NCBI GenBank assembly: GCA_905182985.1
Contig: CAJJDN010000136.1
Span: forward strand, 155,044 to 219,043
Direction: 5' to 3'
DNA: 64,000 bases
Source: Paramecium sonneborni
Lineage: Eukaryota > Ciliophora > Oligohymenophorea > Peniculida > Parameciidae
Both the position numbers and the translations under genes were made by a program. Of the stretch, positions 47,651 to 60,599 are shown piece after piece; the stretch's first letter is position 1, and each line of letters begins with the position of its first letter. The notes under the pieces were generated by a model. It was given only the letters and a program-made list of their open reading frames with translations, did no database searches and was not told the origin of the DNA.

Positions 47651-49849
47651 ATGTACCACATAAAAATAAGATGTACTCAAGAAAATCTCATTTATGAATA
47701 TAAATACAATCAAAATCTAAAACCCTTTGAAATTATCTAAAATATCTGTTCCGAATAATTATATTAAAAATCAATAACTCCTCAAATGACTAAATTAATG
47801 CATTCTAATAAAGAGCTCGATCCTTATAAAACTTTATAAGAGTAAGGAATCCAATAAACAAACTAACTTGATTTTTATTATTCTCAATAATTTAACATCA
47901 AATGTCTATGTGATAATTAAAATTTCAATCTAGAAGTGTAAGGTCTAACAAAAATTAAAGATTATTTCAATATCTTTTAATCAAAATTTACAAAATCATA
48001 TTAATAATATGAAATTTTAGTTTTTTGCAAAGGTACTCCTTAAAAATAAGATACTCTTTGGGTATAAACAGGAATCACTAATTCTAGTCAAGTTGAGATT
48101 AAAATTTTATTGCCTGTCTAATTCACATATTATTAATAAAATTTTGTAGAGTTAATACCATCTAATTGGAAAATACATAAAATAATCACTTATATCACTG
48201 GAAAAAAATAAATATTTGAAATCATTCAAATCAATTCCAATAAAAAGATTATTGATTATGATCTTGAATTATCTCAATTGTATCAAAATCTTAATTTGTA
48301 AATAGAAGTAGTAAAAGAACCAAGTTATTCTGTTAAATTATAAGATGGAAGAGAAAAAATAATTTAAATTTCATCAAAATTAAAAGTAAGTGATTTATGT
48401 GAATTAATAAAACAAGAATTCAACATTTTTAAAACCATGAACCTTGAATTACAATATGGTTTAATGAAACTAAATAATTAAGCTTATATTATAGATGAAA
48501 TGATTTTAAATAGAAGCTAAATTATAGTCAATAATTAAAATTTAAAATTCTATGAAATATAGGAAGAAAGTCTTGATACTTATAAATTAGATTATGAACT
48601 TAAAGGAAAATCTGCATAAAAAGAAGTGGTTGATTATCAAACCTCTAATAGAAATGATGATAAATTAAAAGATTATACTAAGGATTAACTCAAAATCATA
48701 TTGATTAATAAAAGAAACCCAGATTAATGTTTATAAATCACAGTTGAAAGCTCTTAAGAAATTAATATTTTAGAAAATAAATTAATTCCTTAATATATGA
48801 AAGATAAATTTTCTATATAATTTTATCTAGAAAAAAATAAACCAATTATTCCAACTTCTATCTTTGGAAGTTTAGAGAAAGATAAAGAAAATAAAATTAA
48901 TATTGAATTTTAAATATAAAAGAAAAAATCAATTTTTAAAAACATAAGTAGTCATAATTAAACCTATGAATTTAGATTTTTATATCAGAATAAATAATAT
49001 AAAGAGACAGTTCTAATTACAGACTCTTTAGAAAAAATAGAAGAAATGATTAAAAGTAAATACAAAATTTCTGATTACTATTCAATTTATTCAAATGATT
49101 CTTTTGATTAAAATCAAACCATTTTAAGTCTTGGTCTATAATCATTAAATACAATATTTGAATTCAAAATAAAAAATTCTGATAAGAAATCTTTTCAAAT
49201 TATTATTTAACCTATAGATAGTAAAGAAAATTTTGATACATCATAAGTAAAAAATGTTTTTTAATTGCGTGAAAAATTAAAGTAAAAATATCTTTCTGCA
49301 AAAGATCAAAGAATTTAAATAAAATTAAAGCAAAAAAATTTACATGACGATGAATTGATAAGCTAATTAATAATGGAAAATCCTTAGGCACAATTTGAAG
49401 CAATAATTTTATAATAATTTCAAGTTATATTTTTAGGGCCAAATTAAGAAAAACTGATCGATGAAGTTTATGAAGATTATTTAATTAGAGACTCTGTTAT
49501 TTGTTTAGGTCTATCATAGAATTGCAAGTTTTGTAATAAATAAAATTATTACATCAGTATTGATAATTCCTTCTAATATTATTAAATTAATAAATAAAAT
49601 TCAGTTATTGAATATCTTGATAAAGATAACCTTTAGAAAACACCAGAAGTAAATAGATATTCTCCTTATGAATCTAATTTGACACAAAATACATACCTTC
49701 AATCTGCCGAAAAAAAAGAGCAATTGATGAATTATTAAAAATAATCATTTGGGACTAATAATTAAGAACCATATTAGTATAATGCTAATAACCTTTCCTG
49801 GCAATATGATAAAAATAATAATTATTAAAATAGCAAAGGTTAAAAATGA
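47651..49849 (+). CDS. Third tandem ubiquitin-like-domain protein, 732 residues
   Basis: Intronless frame of 733 codons. The N-terminus shows a beta-grasp-like unit: MYHIKIRCTQENLIYEYKYN, a helix KPFEIIQNICSEQLYQKSI, then ELDPYKTLQEQGIQQTNQLD. Further units include LVFCKGTPQKQDTLWVQTGI, KVSDLCELIKQEFNIFKTMN and TYEFRFLYQNKQYKETVLIT with DSLEKIEEMIKSKYKISDY. The last ~90 residues are Asn/Gln/Tyr-rich and likely disordered, ending NSKGQK. It matches the style of the proteins at 11782-14649 and 26127-28178. No Gly-Gly end. Interpretation as tandem ubiquitin-like modules is inference from strand/helix patterning. Confidence 0.6.
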
Positions 49850-50076
49850 TCAAAAATTTAATATTTATTTATTATATTTATTTTTTTCAATCAAAAATTA
49901 AAAAGGTTAAAGTTTTAAAAAGGTATACAACTTTAATTATATTTTATAAAAGATATAAATATCAAATAATAATAAATTTTATCGACATAACATCAATATT
50001 TATTATAAATAATCAAATTAAAAATTATCTTAGGAGAATTTAGTACGCTATTTTGTAATGAGCAGCAATTTTTTTT

Positions 50077-50867
50077 TCATTAATTCTCATAACTTGATTT
50101 TAATAGATAAATTGATGTACTTTTATATTTTTTCTTAGCTTGGCCTGCTAATAAAAGGCTCTGCAAACCCATGATAATTTCAACAGCAACGAAAATGATT
50201 AATACAATAGTAAATTGAATAGCTTAGGATTAAGCTACTTTATCGGAATCTCCATATATATATGATTATGTAAGTTCTATTTGATTATAATCAATCAGCA
50301 ATAGTATAGTAATTATGCCTCTAGTAATTACACAAGCAAAAGTTAACATCATAAAGATTGATAATAATTGTTGACTTTTTTAAACAACACAAAAATAACC
50401 TAATTTAATAATTTCTTATAATACCCACCAAACACGTTAACAATTTTAAAATATGAACCAATATTAAGATCATGATAAGGTAATAAACACTAAATCCCTG
50501 CTTATTCCAAATATAAAAGCCATAAATCTAAGTAGTGTCATGAAATTTTAAATTTGTTTATCCTTCTATATTTATAATTGAACTAAGATTATATAGAGTT
50601 ATAACCTAAATATTTAATATAATCCTTTACCAATTGTAATGTATTAATTAAATTAAATAAAGCTGTTTTATCATTAAATTTTTCTCTATTTTCCAATAAT
50701 TTTTCTACAACTCTTTCTTTTTTTTAAGATTATTTTATCGGAGAAGGTGGATCTGAGTATTTTTATTAAATTTCATTTTCTTGTAATTCAGTCTCTTTTT
50801 CAAATTATTTCAGCAACATAGCATTTGTCTCTTGCATTTCTAAATGATGATCTATTTCTTCATTCAT
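50077..50867 (-). CDS. Four-pass membrane protein, 246 residues
   Basis: Two 25-nt introns (50606-50630 and 50400-50424) give a frame with a charged coiled N-terminus (MNEEIDHHLEMQETNAMLLK) and four hydrophobic segments: ALFNLINTLQLVITLYNLSS, FSVYYLIMILILVHILKLLT, LLSIFMMLTFACVITRGIIT and QFTIVLIIFVAVEIIMGLQS. The tail is short and basic (AGQAKKKYKST). The long acidic N-terminus and the short loops suggest both ends in the cytosol. No known transporter or tetraspanin motif (CCG) was seen. Confidence 0.65.
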
Positions 50868-51100
50868 TTTGATAAAATATATAAATATTTTTAATTATAT
50901 TTGATAATTCATTATAATCATTGAGTGAATACTTTTAGTTTGAATTAAAATATTAAAAAATCAATAGTAAGTAGTATCTTATAAAATATATAAGAATAAT
51001 CATTTAGATATCTAAAATGCTTAATTGAAGTAATATTATTTATTATTTATTTCACAACAAATAATTAATATATTTTTCAAATTTAAATATTAAACCAAGA

Positions 51101-54100
51101 ATGGAACCAGTTATTTAAGAGATAATGGCTGAAGTGAATGGTCGATATAATTTAAGTAACATTCTAGATGTTTTGGATAAATTGAGGAGTATAAAATTAT
51201 TAACAAATTAAGGAACTAAAAGAATTGATATAGAAATGTATGATAAAGTTTATAAACAAATCATAACAGAATCAAGAAATGATGGAGATAAATGGTATTA
51301 AAGATATATTCCATTAAATACTAAATAATTGAAAGGAATAAATAACTTAAATTTCTCTTTTGATGTAAAAACATCTTGTGATGAAAATAACCCAAATCAA
51401 ACAAATAGGATTCCACTAAGTAAATTTGATAAAGTGTAAAAATTTACAAGTCCAACTATTTTTGCATCTCCTCCAACTTTTGAGACAAGAGCAACCAAGT
51501 TAACAGATTTTTAATCTGATTATTAAAAAGAGTAATCATATCAATTAATTTATCAGATTAACTAATCAAATTTTATAATAAATTTCTGATGGAAAAAGAC
51601 GTTCTGTTTAAAGTGATTATATAAAATCAGAAAAATAACAAAAGACTCATCGAACCATTTAATCATTTAATATAAATTCATTACAGTAACTAATATCTAT
51701 ACTATAACGAAAAATTATGCAACATTATAGACTTGCATTTAATAAAATTATTTATCTTTATAATGAACCTGTTAAATTGTTGTAAGATGCAGAAATTTAG
51801 GCAGAACCTTTAAATGTTACAAAATTTAATTTAAAAGACTCTTTATAAATTTAAAAAGAAATTTAATAATTTCAAGAAAAGTAAACATTGAAAATATTAT
51901 TCCATCATTTTGATAATTTTGTAATATGAATTTAATTATTTTAGAAACAATATTGGTTGAGAAAAAAGAGAATTAAATATTCTAGAAATTAAGTATTGTT
52001 AATGAGAAAACACAATTATATTTATAGATCTTTTATTAAATTGAGAAAATACTCCATTATACATAAATAAAATAGATTAAAAAAAACATAAGCTGATCAT
52101 TTTTATAGTCTTAATTAATTGAAATTATATTTTTAGAAATTTTTCAATTATCATTTAATTCAGTAAGATAAGAAATCAAAATAAAAAATAAGTATAGGCT
52201 TATTAAGAATGAAAAATCAAGAAATATTAAAGAATTGTTTTGTTAAATTTAAATTATATTATCAATATCGTAGAAATAAACATCAAAATAATTTATTAGC
52301 TTATGGTTTATATCAATTAAAATTATAAAAACAGTATTTTTCCTTATGGAACAATATTGTTATGAATTAATAAAAAAGAGAAACTAATTAAATAATTATG
52401 AAAAAAGTCTTAAAAAAATGGAAACAATATCTTTAGCTTAATAATTTTATTAGAAAATAAAAATAAAAAGCAGATTACCTTTTTAGTTATTTGAATAAAA
52501 GAAAAATTCTAAATATACTAAAAAAATTTCATAATCTAATCTAGAATAAAAGTAAATATAAAAAATAATTAAATGGTGTTTACTTATTTCATTTGTTAAG
52601 GAAAACCTTTTAAGGATTTAGGATTAATATTTAAATTAGTGAAAAAAAACAAGAGTAATATTTTAATTAATTAAGATAATATCACCAGATTGGTCGATTT
52701 TTACAAATACTTTACATTAGTAAACCATTCAATATTTTGCATCAGTATACAAAGGAATAAAAAATGAAAAAAGAACTTAATTCAAAGGCTTTAGCTATAT
52801 ATAGAGTGAACAAATTAAGGAGGTAAATAAAAAATCAATATTTTTAGATTAACAAATTTTTGGTTGAAGTGGACAAAATAAAAAAAGATTCATAAATAAT
52901 AAGATATTATGAATTTACCATAAATAAAACAAATTTAAATTTAATTATATTTTAATAAGTATCGATTAGCATTTTAAAGATCATTATGGTTAAAAAATTT
53001 AGTAAGGATTATAAGATCTAAATATTAAAAAGAATTTGTTAAAGAATTAAAAGTATAAATCTACTATAAATTAGCTTGTAAATGTAAGATATAAATAAGA
53101 GAATAAATATCCCCTTAAGCTAAAATAAAAAGTAATAAGAGGATTAAGAATCAATTTAATTAATCGTTTAAAAAAGTAATAATTTCATAAATAATTGCTT
53201 TCGCTTTATGAACATAACATGGTTAAACATATATTTGATTATTTGAAAGCCAGAACAATTGATTATAGATAAAAAATAATGTAATAAATATTATTTTAAA
53301 TAAATAGTAATAAAAGAAGTGTTTAGAGAAATTTATTTGGAAAATATGTAGCAGGCCCATTTTATTTCTGGCTTAATTTTACTTAAAAGCACTCTTACAA
53401 AAGAAATATTCGAAACAATTTTGATAAACTACATGTAATTAAAGTTTACTAAAAGTAAAAAATATTTTTACATTAGAGTTTTTAAATCACTTAATGAGTA
53501 TAAATGGAAAAAAAAAATTTAGAAAGTTCAGGATTAAAAAAACTATCCCATCATTAAGTAAAAATAAAAGTAGAGATTTTTTCAATTTTGGAATGCAAAA
53601 CGATTATCTAAAGGGAAAATAGAAAATTTTTGCATTTGTTTTACAGACCTACAAAAGAAAATTTTTTTTAAGCATATGAAAGTAAACAAATTATTTATTT
53701 ACTTCAGTTAATAAAAGTCAGAGATTTTTAAAAGAAAAAATATATGATTTAAGGTAGAATTTTTTACCTAATAAAATTTGCATTTAACTAATTGAATAAA
53801 TACAAAATGTAATAAAAAAATCTATTTATTAGAAAAAAACTGAAATAAAGAAATAATACAGAAATTATAAAAAAAAGACAGTTGCATCATCTGAAATCCA
53901 GCAGTTTCAAGCATATGAGAAAATTATTTACATTTGAATAGAATGTAGCTTATTTAACGGCTATAACTGTTTTGTAAATAAAAAAAAATTTATTGTAAAA
54001 ATATTTCAAAGGCTTTAAAGAACTTATAGTTAATAAGAAGAAACCTAGAGATTAAATTATGAAACTAAATAAATTAAGAAAATGCCTTCTTGCTTGGAAA

Positions 54101-56259
54101 GTCTTTACAAGCAAATAATAAGGATCAAAACTTATGATTTAAACAATAAAAGATATATAAAAGGATTAAAAATTGAAATTTTTTCGAAAACTATTCTTAA
54201 ATAAGAGAATTGAAAATGCAAAGATATATTATAATCATAATTTGATTAAAAAGGTGCTTTTGTTTTGGTTTGATTTAACCCAATCATCTTAAAAGACTAT
54301 CTATCTTTCAAAAATATTGAACTAGCTTAGATTGTAATAATTAAAGAAATAATTTTATAAACTTATACAACATAATAAAGCTATTTAACTTAAAAAATAA
54401 CAATCAATTGGAATAACAAGAAAGTTGTTTAATATTTGGTTAATAAAATTTTCAAAATTGCAATAACTTTAACGTTTTTCAAAATATATTACAAATAAAA
54501 GAAAAATAAATATGAAGCACTCACTTTAAATTTTAATTGAAAATAACAAAGAAATAGAAGCTATAAATAATTTCAACTATAAACTATTAACTCAATTCTT
54601 TTTAAAATGGAAATCAAATTATTAAAAATCTAATTCAGTCAAAAAAATAATTTCTATTTTTTAAAATGGATAAAAAAGAATTACAAAAACTGTTTTTTAA
54701 AAAATAAAAAAAAATAACAAAGTAAATTAGATTATCTTACTTTGTTAATTTATTCAAAAAAAAAAATGTTTTCGAAAATGGTTTAAGCAATTAAATGTAA
54801 TAGTGGGAGTTTCAAAATTACAATTATTTTTGGATTAAAAGGAAAAAGATCAATTTTATAAAAAAGCTAAAAAATTATTTTTTCTAAATAAAAAGTTATC
54901 GTTAAATTTTATTTTAGGTAGAAATAAATTAATTAGAATATTTTAAAAATGGGCTTATTTATCTAAAATAAGCAAAAAATTAAATAACTTTGAATAAAAA
55001 CTTTAAAATGTTTTTGGAAATAAATTTTTCTATAAACATTGTTAAAATTTATTTTTTTATCATTTGCAGAGCTATAAGATAAAATAACTTAAAGGTGAAT
55101 TTGCCTTAAAAACTTTTAATAAATTAGTCTAAAACAAATAATAGTTTGTTTTGAGATAATTTTATTAAAATTAAGTTTATCATAATTATCTGAAATAAAA
55201 AAATATTAGAAAATAAATAATCTGTTTTACATTGTGGGCAAAATTAACAAATGAGTCTGTAGCACTTAAAATGTTTTGCAAGTCTATAGGAGAAGTTTAT
55301 AAAAGAAATATGTACTAAAATATGAAAATAATAAAATATTTTGGAGATAAAAATTAAAATATTTTTAAACAAATAGATGATTTGAAAAAAAAGAAAATTT
55401 TGAAATTTTGGTCAATTTTGACTTAAAAAAGGATAGGAGCATAAAACATCTACAAAGTAATAGAATTAAATTATAATTCAAAATAACAAAAATTATTTTT
55501 TGTTTCCAAATTTTTTGACATATTAACCTAAAATTAATATAAAACCTAAAAAAGCAAGAAATTCTATGAAATTTTAAATTAAATTATTTAAAAAAAAAAA
55601 AAATCATCATTGTAATAAGTTTTAGAGTTTAGTAAGTAGTAATTTTTAAGTAAGTTTGTAAAAAGAAAATTAAAAAAACACTATTTTAAATTATGGAGAA
55701 TTAATAAAGCTGTGATAACATTAAATAGAATACTAAGCGCTTGTTATGATAGGAAATTATCAAATTACATAAAAATAATCAAATCATATTCATAAAATTA
55801 AAAAGCACAATAGCATTATGAGGAAAAATAAAAATGGCAATTAATCTAATTTTTGAAAAAAGTTAAGGATGAAACAAAAAAAAAATTTGAATACTTGGCA
55901 TCTTAGCAAAATAGCAATATCTTTAATGTTTATTTTTAAATTTGGATCATTGAACTTTTAAAAAGAACAAATTAAAGAAAATAATTTTAAAAAATCTTCA
56001 GTGGATTTTATTTATATCATTATAGAAAGATTGGTGCTGAGTTCATTAAAAAATTAAAACTAGAAAAAAAATTGTAAATTTTTGTAATTATGGTAGATAA
56101 ATTAAAGATGAATTTGAATCTTAAAATTCTCTAATTTATTCAGTTTTTAAGGGATGGAAAATGTTAGTTGATGAAAGAAAAATGCTTAAAAAATACTTAT
56201 AATAATGTTCTGTTGAAGAAAAAAGAGGAAAAAGTATTCCAAAAAATATGCCATATTGA
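51101..56259 (+). CDS. Large Sfi1-like repeat protein
   Basis: A long multi-exon gene. Start MEPVIQEIMAEVNGRYNLSN; introns at about 51528-51552 (25 nt, CAG end) and 51923-51946 (24 nt) were resolved, later ones were not. From about 51,950 to the end it reads as Lys/Gln-rich helices with a recurring aromatic-Trp spacing, for example QYFSLWNNIV, VLKKWKQYL, FLKWKSNY, FRKWFKQLNV, RIFQKWAYL, CFTLWAKLTN and ILKFWSILTQ, with units of roughly 23-30 residues. This is the pattern of Sfi1 centrin-binding repeats. The end is SIPKNMPY. It probably acts in a centrin-based cytoskeletal structure. Very high AT content and many homopolymers make the exon model unsafe. Confidence 0.5.
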
Positions 56260-57019
56260 TATGGAATAATTAAATTTTTATTTATATAAATATTTTTTGT
56301 ATTTCTAATGAACAAGTCAACAAAAAATTAGAATATCCCTGCTGGCTACACTTTAGATTAATATAAGTACAAAATTTATTAAATAGATAACATTACCAAG
56401 AATTACTAAAATATTCTAATATTATAGATAATAAAAGCAAATATTTGATATGCGAAAAAGTGGAATTAATTTGTGAATTTTCGATTTGGGGAGATTAAAA
56501 TAATTCTGATTTTTTTGAGTAGGTTATTTAGTAAATTTAGTTATTTTTTCGAAGAAAACATAGCAGATAAGCTCTTAAAGATTATGTAAAGATCAAGTTT
56601 CAAAGAAATAATTATTGGCATAATTTAAAGTTTTGGAATTCTATTGTATTAATAATTATTATTAATTAGAGGAAATCTAACAAATAAGGAAAATGTAAAC
56701 TATCTTTTATCTCACCCTGTAATTCAAGATTTAATAATGTATAATTATGATTTCACTGATGAAGAGATAGTGGATTATTATATTTCATTATTGAAAAGCT
56801 TAGCATTAAGAATTGATGAAGGTAATGTACAATTATTTTTCAATTAAAGAATGAGTTTGTTTCCATTATTATGGTAAGCAACAAAATTTTATAATCACAA
56901 AGAGATAATGGTAAGAACAGCTGTAAGGACAATAATATTGGGTATAATGAAAAGTAAACCTTTTTCTAATTGATTTAGTAAAAAATCCAATGTTAAAAAA
57001 ATACTTGACAAGATTTCCA
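55982..57019. repeat. Duplicated block 2, copy A (1038 bp)
   Basis: Appears identical to 57021-58058 and is separated from it by the single 'n' at 57020. It contains the 3' end of the Sfi1-like gene and the first 712 bp of CLEC16A (56308-57019). Same contig-overlap signature as block 1. Confidence 0.9.
56308..57019 (+). CDS. CLEC16A 5' fragment in copy A (truncated by the gap)
   Basis: Same start (MNKSTKNQNIPAGYTLDQYK) and the same exons as the full gene at 57347, but cut at the 'n'. It should not be counted as a second gene unless the duplication is confirmed. Confidence 0.85.
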
Positions 57020-57020
57020 N

Positions 57021-58058
57021 TAATTTTAAAAAATCTTCAGTGGATTTTATTTATATCATTATAGAAAGATTGGTGCTGAGTTCATTAAAAAATTAAAACT
57101 AGAAAAAAAATTGTAAATTTTTGTAATTATGGTAGATAAATTAAAGATGAATTTGAATCTTAAAATTCTCTAATTTATTCAGTTTTTAAGGGATGGAAAA
57201 TGTTAGTTGATGAAAGAAAAATGCTTAAAAAATACTTATAATAATGTTCTGTTGAAGAAAAAAGAGGAAAAAGTATTCCAAAAAATATGCCATATTGATA
57301 TGGAATAATTAAATTTTTATTTATATAAATATTTTTTGTATTTCTAATGAACAAGTCAACAAAAAATTAGAATATCCCTGCTGGCTACACTTTAGATTAA
57401 TATAAGTACAAAATTTATTAAATAGATAACATTACCAAGAATTACTAAAATATTCTAATATTATAGATAATAAAAGCAAATATTTGATATGCGAAAAAGT
57501 GGAATTAATTTGTGAATTTTCGATTTGGGGAGATTAAAATAATTCTGATTTTTTTGAGTAGGTTATTTAGTAAATTTAGTTATTTTTTCGAAGAAAACAT
57601 AGCAGATAAGCTCTTAAAGATTATGTAAAGATCAAGTTTCAAAGAAATAATTATTGGCATAATTTAAAGTTTTGGAATTCTATTGTATTAATAATTATTA
57701 TTAATTAGAGGAAATCTAACAAATAAGGAAAATGTAAACTATCTTTTATCTCACCCTGTAATTCAAGATTTAATAATGTATAATTATGATTTCACTGATG
57801 AAGAGATAGTGGATTATTATATTTCATTATTGAAAAGCTTAGCATTAAGAATTGATGAAGGTAATGTACAATTATTTTTCAATTAAAGAATGAGTTTGTT
57901 TCCATTATTATGGTAAGCAACAAAATTTTATAATCACAAAGAGATAATGGTAAGAACAGCTGTAAGGACAATAATATTGGGTATAATGAAAAGTAAACCT
58001 TTTTCTAATTGATTTAGTAAAAAATCCAATGTTAAAAAAATACTTGACAAGATTTCCA
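57021..58058. repeat. Duplicated block 2, copy B (1038 bp)
   Basis: Second copy. It starts with a fragment of the Sfi1-like gene (57021-57298) that has no upstream part, then the full start of CLEC16A at 57347, which continues into unique sequence. Probably an assembly artefact. Confidence 0.9.
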
Positions 58059-59940
58059 TTTATTTTATTTTTTGTACATTTTTCATGCTATTTAAAACAC
58101 GTATGGCTTGAAGCTAACAAGGAAATCTTAGAAGGAAATGTTGATGTTAAAGAAAAAATGGATGATTTAGTTGATGTATTTTATTTTTTGAACGACATAT
58201 ATGCATTTTGTCCAGAAATTTCTAATGTATATTAATTGATTTTAATTTTAAGATTTTAGATAATTCATTATTAACTTATACTGTTATTCCTGCAATGCTT
58301 GGAGGTATTTTATTCTAAAAAAAAGAAACACTATCTATTTCATTTACATTACATCTCACAAATCATTTAATAAATAATTTTAACACTACTAATTTATCAA
58401 AAAATATTATTCTACTAATGTTTAGTCCATCTTTACAAACAAATTTATCTCATTTATTAGAATTTAATATAGGCCAACCTAGATCTTATTTATAAACTTG
58501 GAGTTTTAGAAATTTTTGGGATTAACATTAAGATGTACTAATTAGTTAAGCAAATGAACTATTTGATATACATTCTTATGCACTTAAAGAAGAGGCTTGT
58601 GATAAAGAAATAGAAACATTAAATAGAGCTTTAGGTATAACAGAAAATTATAATATTTTATTCTATTGTAAATAATTACTATTAAATAATGGATTAGAAG
58701 AAATGTCTCCAAATAAAATTAGAAATAACCTAATGATTTACTTACAAACTAAAGATGACAATCTCCTTTATTTATTATTAAATTTAATGAAGTCAGTTTT
58801 AAATTTTAAGGAAAAGGAGATTTTAAAGATTTGCTTCTTTTAATAAGCAGACACTAGTATTATAATCAAAGAGAGAAATCATATAATATAATAATTATTA
58901 GATATATTTTTAATCGATCCATCATTAAGATTATGCACTATAATTTTAGCATGCTAAATAATTATTTATTTTATAAATTTAGATAAGCTAATTTTAGAAA
59001 GTGAGACAATCAATAAAATATATGAAGCCTATAATTACACTTTAGTAAAAATGGGTCAAATGATTAAACAAAATCAGTATCATGATGTCATTGTATCTTA
59101 ATATGAAATAGTTTATAACAAATACAAGTTTAATTTTATTTTTTAAATTTTTAGTTCAAATCTAAAGCTTTTAAAACCTAACTTAGATTATTTAGCATTT
59201 TCACCAATAATTGATAAACATGATGCTAATATAGATTTGATGTTTAGAAAACCTGTTGGATTAAAAGAGATTGCAATTAAAGACTTAGCAATATTTTTTA
59301 TGATTGATCTTGTTTTGTAAATAATAATTCGAATACTTAGTTTTTCAATAATTAATCAAGAGCAACTAAATAAAAACGGAAATTCATAAAATCAATAAAA
59401 AGAAAATATAACTAATTAATGGATTATTGGGCACAACTATGAACCTCCGAATAATTGCTAATTATTATCTTGTAGAATATCAGCTAAAACAATTAAAGAT
59501 AAACTTTAAGCTTGCACCTCAGGGGAATGGTAAAAAAAAAAACTTAATTAGTTTTTGGATGGAAGATGAAGAAAATTTTATAATATTAGAGACTTAAATA
59601 GTAAAAAAAGAATGGGCTCATATAATTTATCATGCTAAAATTAAAGATGTTGAAGTGATGATCGATAGAGGTGAACCTAGAAAATTAAATGTCAATATCA
59701 AAATTTCTTCGAACAATTCAATTAAGGTGTTTATTTTTTACATTATAGGAATAATATTAAGATGTTTAATTATTATTTGATGATTGCTCTTATGCTTAAC
59801 AAACCAAAAAGCATATTGATGATACAAGAAAATAAAATTCGAAGAAATCTTCTTAGATTATTGAAAATAAGATTGCCTATGGATAGCAATTGTGTAAAGA
59901 TTACTTTATATTGCTCAAATAGTAAGAGCTACAATAATGA
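57347..59940 (+). CDS. CLEC16A: CLEC16A/gop-1 homologue, endosomal and mitophagy regulator
   Basis: 801 residues after eight short introns (20, 22, 24, 25, 26, 27, 22 and 22 nt); the spliced length is a multiple of three. CLEC16A family proteins act in late endosome trafficking and mitophagy. Conserved blocks: VELICEFSIWGDQNNSDFF, DKLLKIMQRSSFKEIIIG, SFGILLGNLTNKENVNYLLS, YDFTDEEIVDYYISLLKSLA, KFYNHKEIMVRTAVRTIILG, VDVFYFLNDIYAFC and, near the C-terminus, CFWMEDEENFIILETQIVKK with EWAHIIYHAKIKDVEVMID. It is shorter than the human protein, lacking its disordered C-terminal tail. The first exons lie inside the duplicated block. Confidence 0.92.
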
Positions 59941-60599
59941 TGGATTTATTTAATTTTAAGTTAAACAATTATATTTATTGAGTTTTAATCAAATTCTATT
60001 ATTCATCTCAGTTGAATTATGTTTTTGGGAATTAATTGAATTATTAGATAAGATTTTATTTTATAGTCATCAAAGATCTTTCTAGAACCTCTATGGATAT
60101 TAAAAATCTATAAATAAGATAATTAATTCATAAATAACGATAATCAAAAATAAATTCAAAAAAAGTGTATTTATTAATCAATAAATAATAATATATTATA
60201 AATTAAAGTAAAATTCAAGGTTAAGTTTCAAACAATAGGTTTAAATTAAAGTATATAGATTAAAACTACTTTAGATAAAAGCTCAAAAACTAAAAATAAT
60301 TTTTAAAGGTTCTAATACTGTTTTTTGTATGTATTTGATAGAAAATATCATAAATTTTATCTCAGTTGAAAATGTAAGTTAAAAATATTATTAAAAGAGA
60401 GGGAAAGTAATAAATTAAACATCTATGATTGAGAAAATTAATAGTCATAAATTGAATCTAATTTTTTTTTTAAGATATTTTAAAAATCATTGATTCTGTA
60501 ACAATGTTTTATTTATTTATTATTTGTATTGAAATAAAACGAGAAATGTATCTATTTAAATCTTTATAATTAATATAATTTATTTTCATTCTGATCATT
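59941..60599. other. AT-rich intergenic region
   Basis: About 660 bp between CLEC16A and the giant repeat gene on the same strand. Open frames exist but have no convincing composition or boundaries. The region should hold the promoter of the repeat gene; no specific element was identified. Confidence 0.5.
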
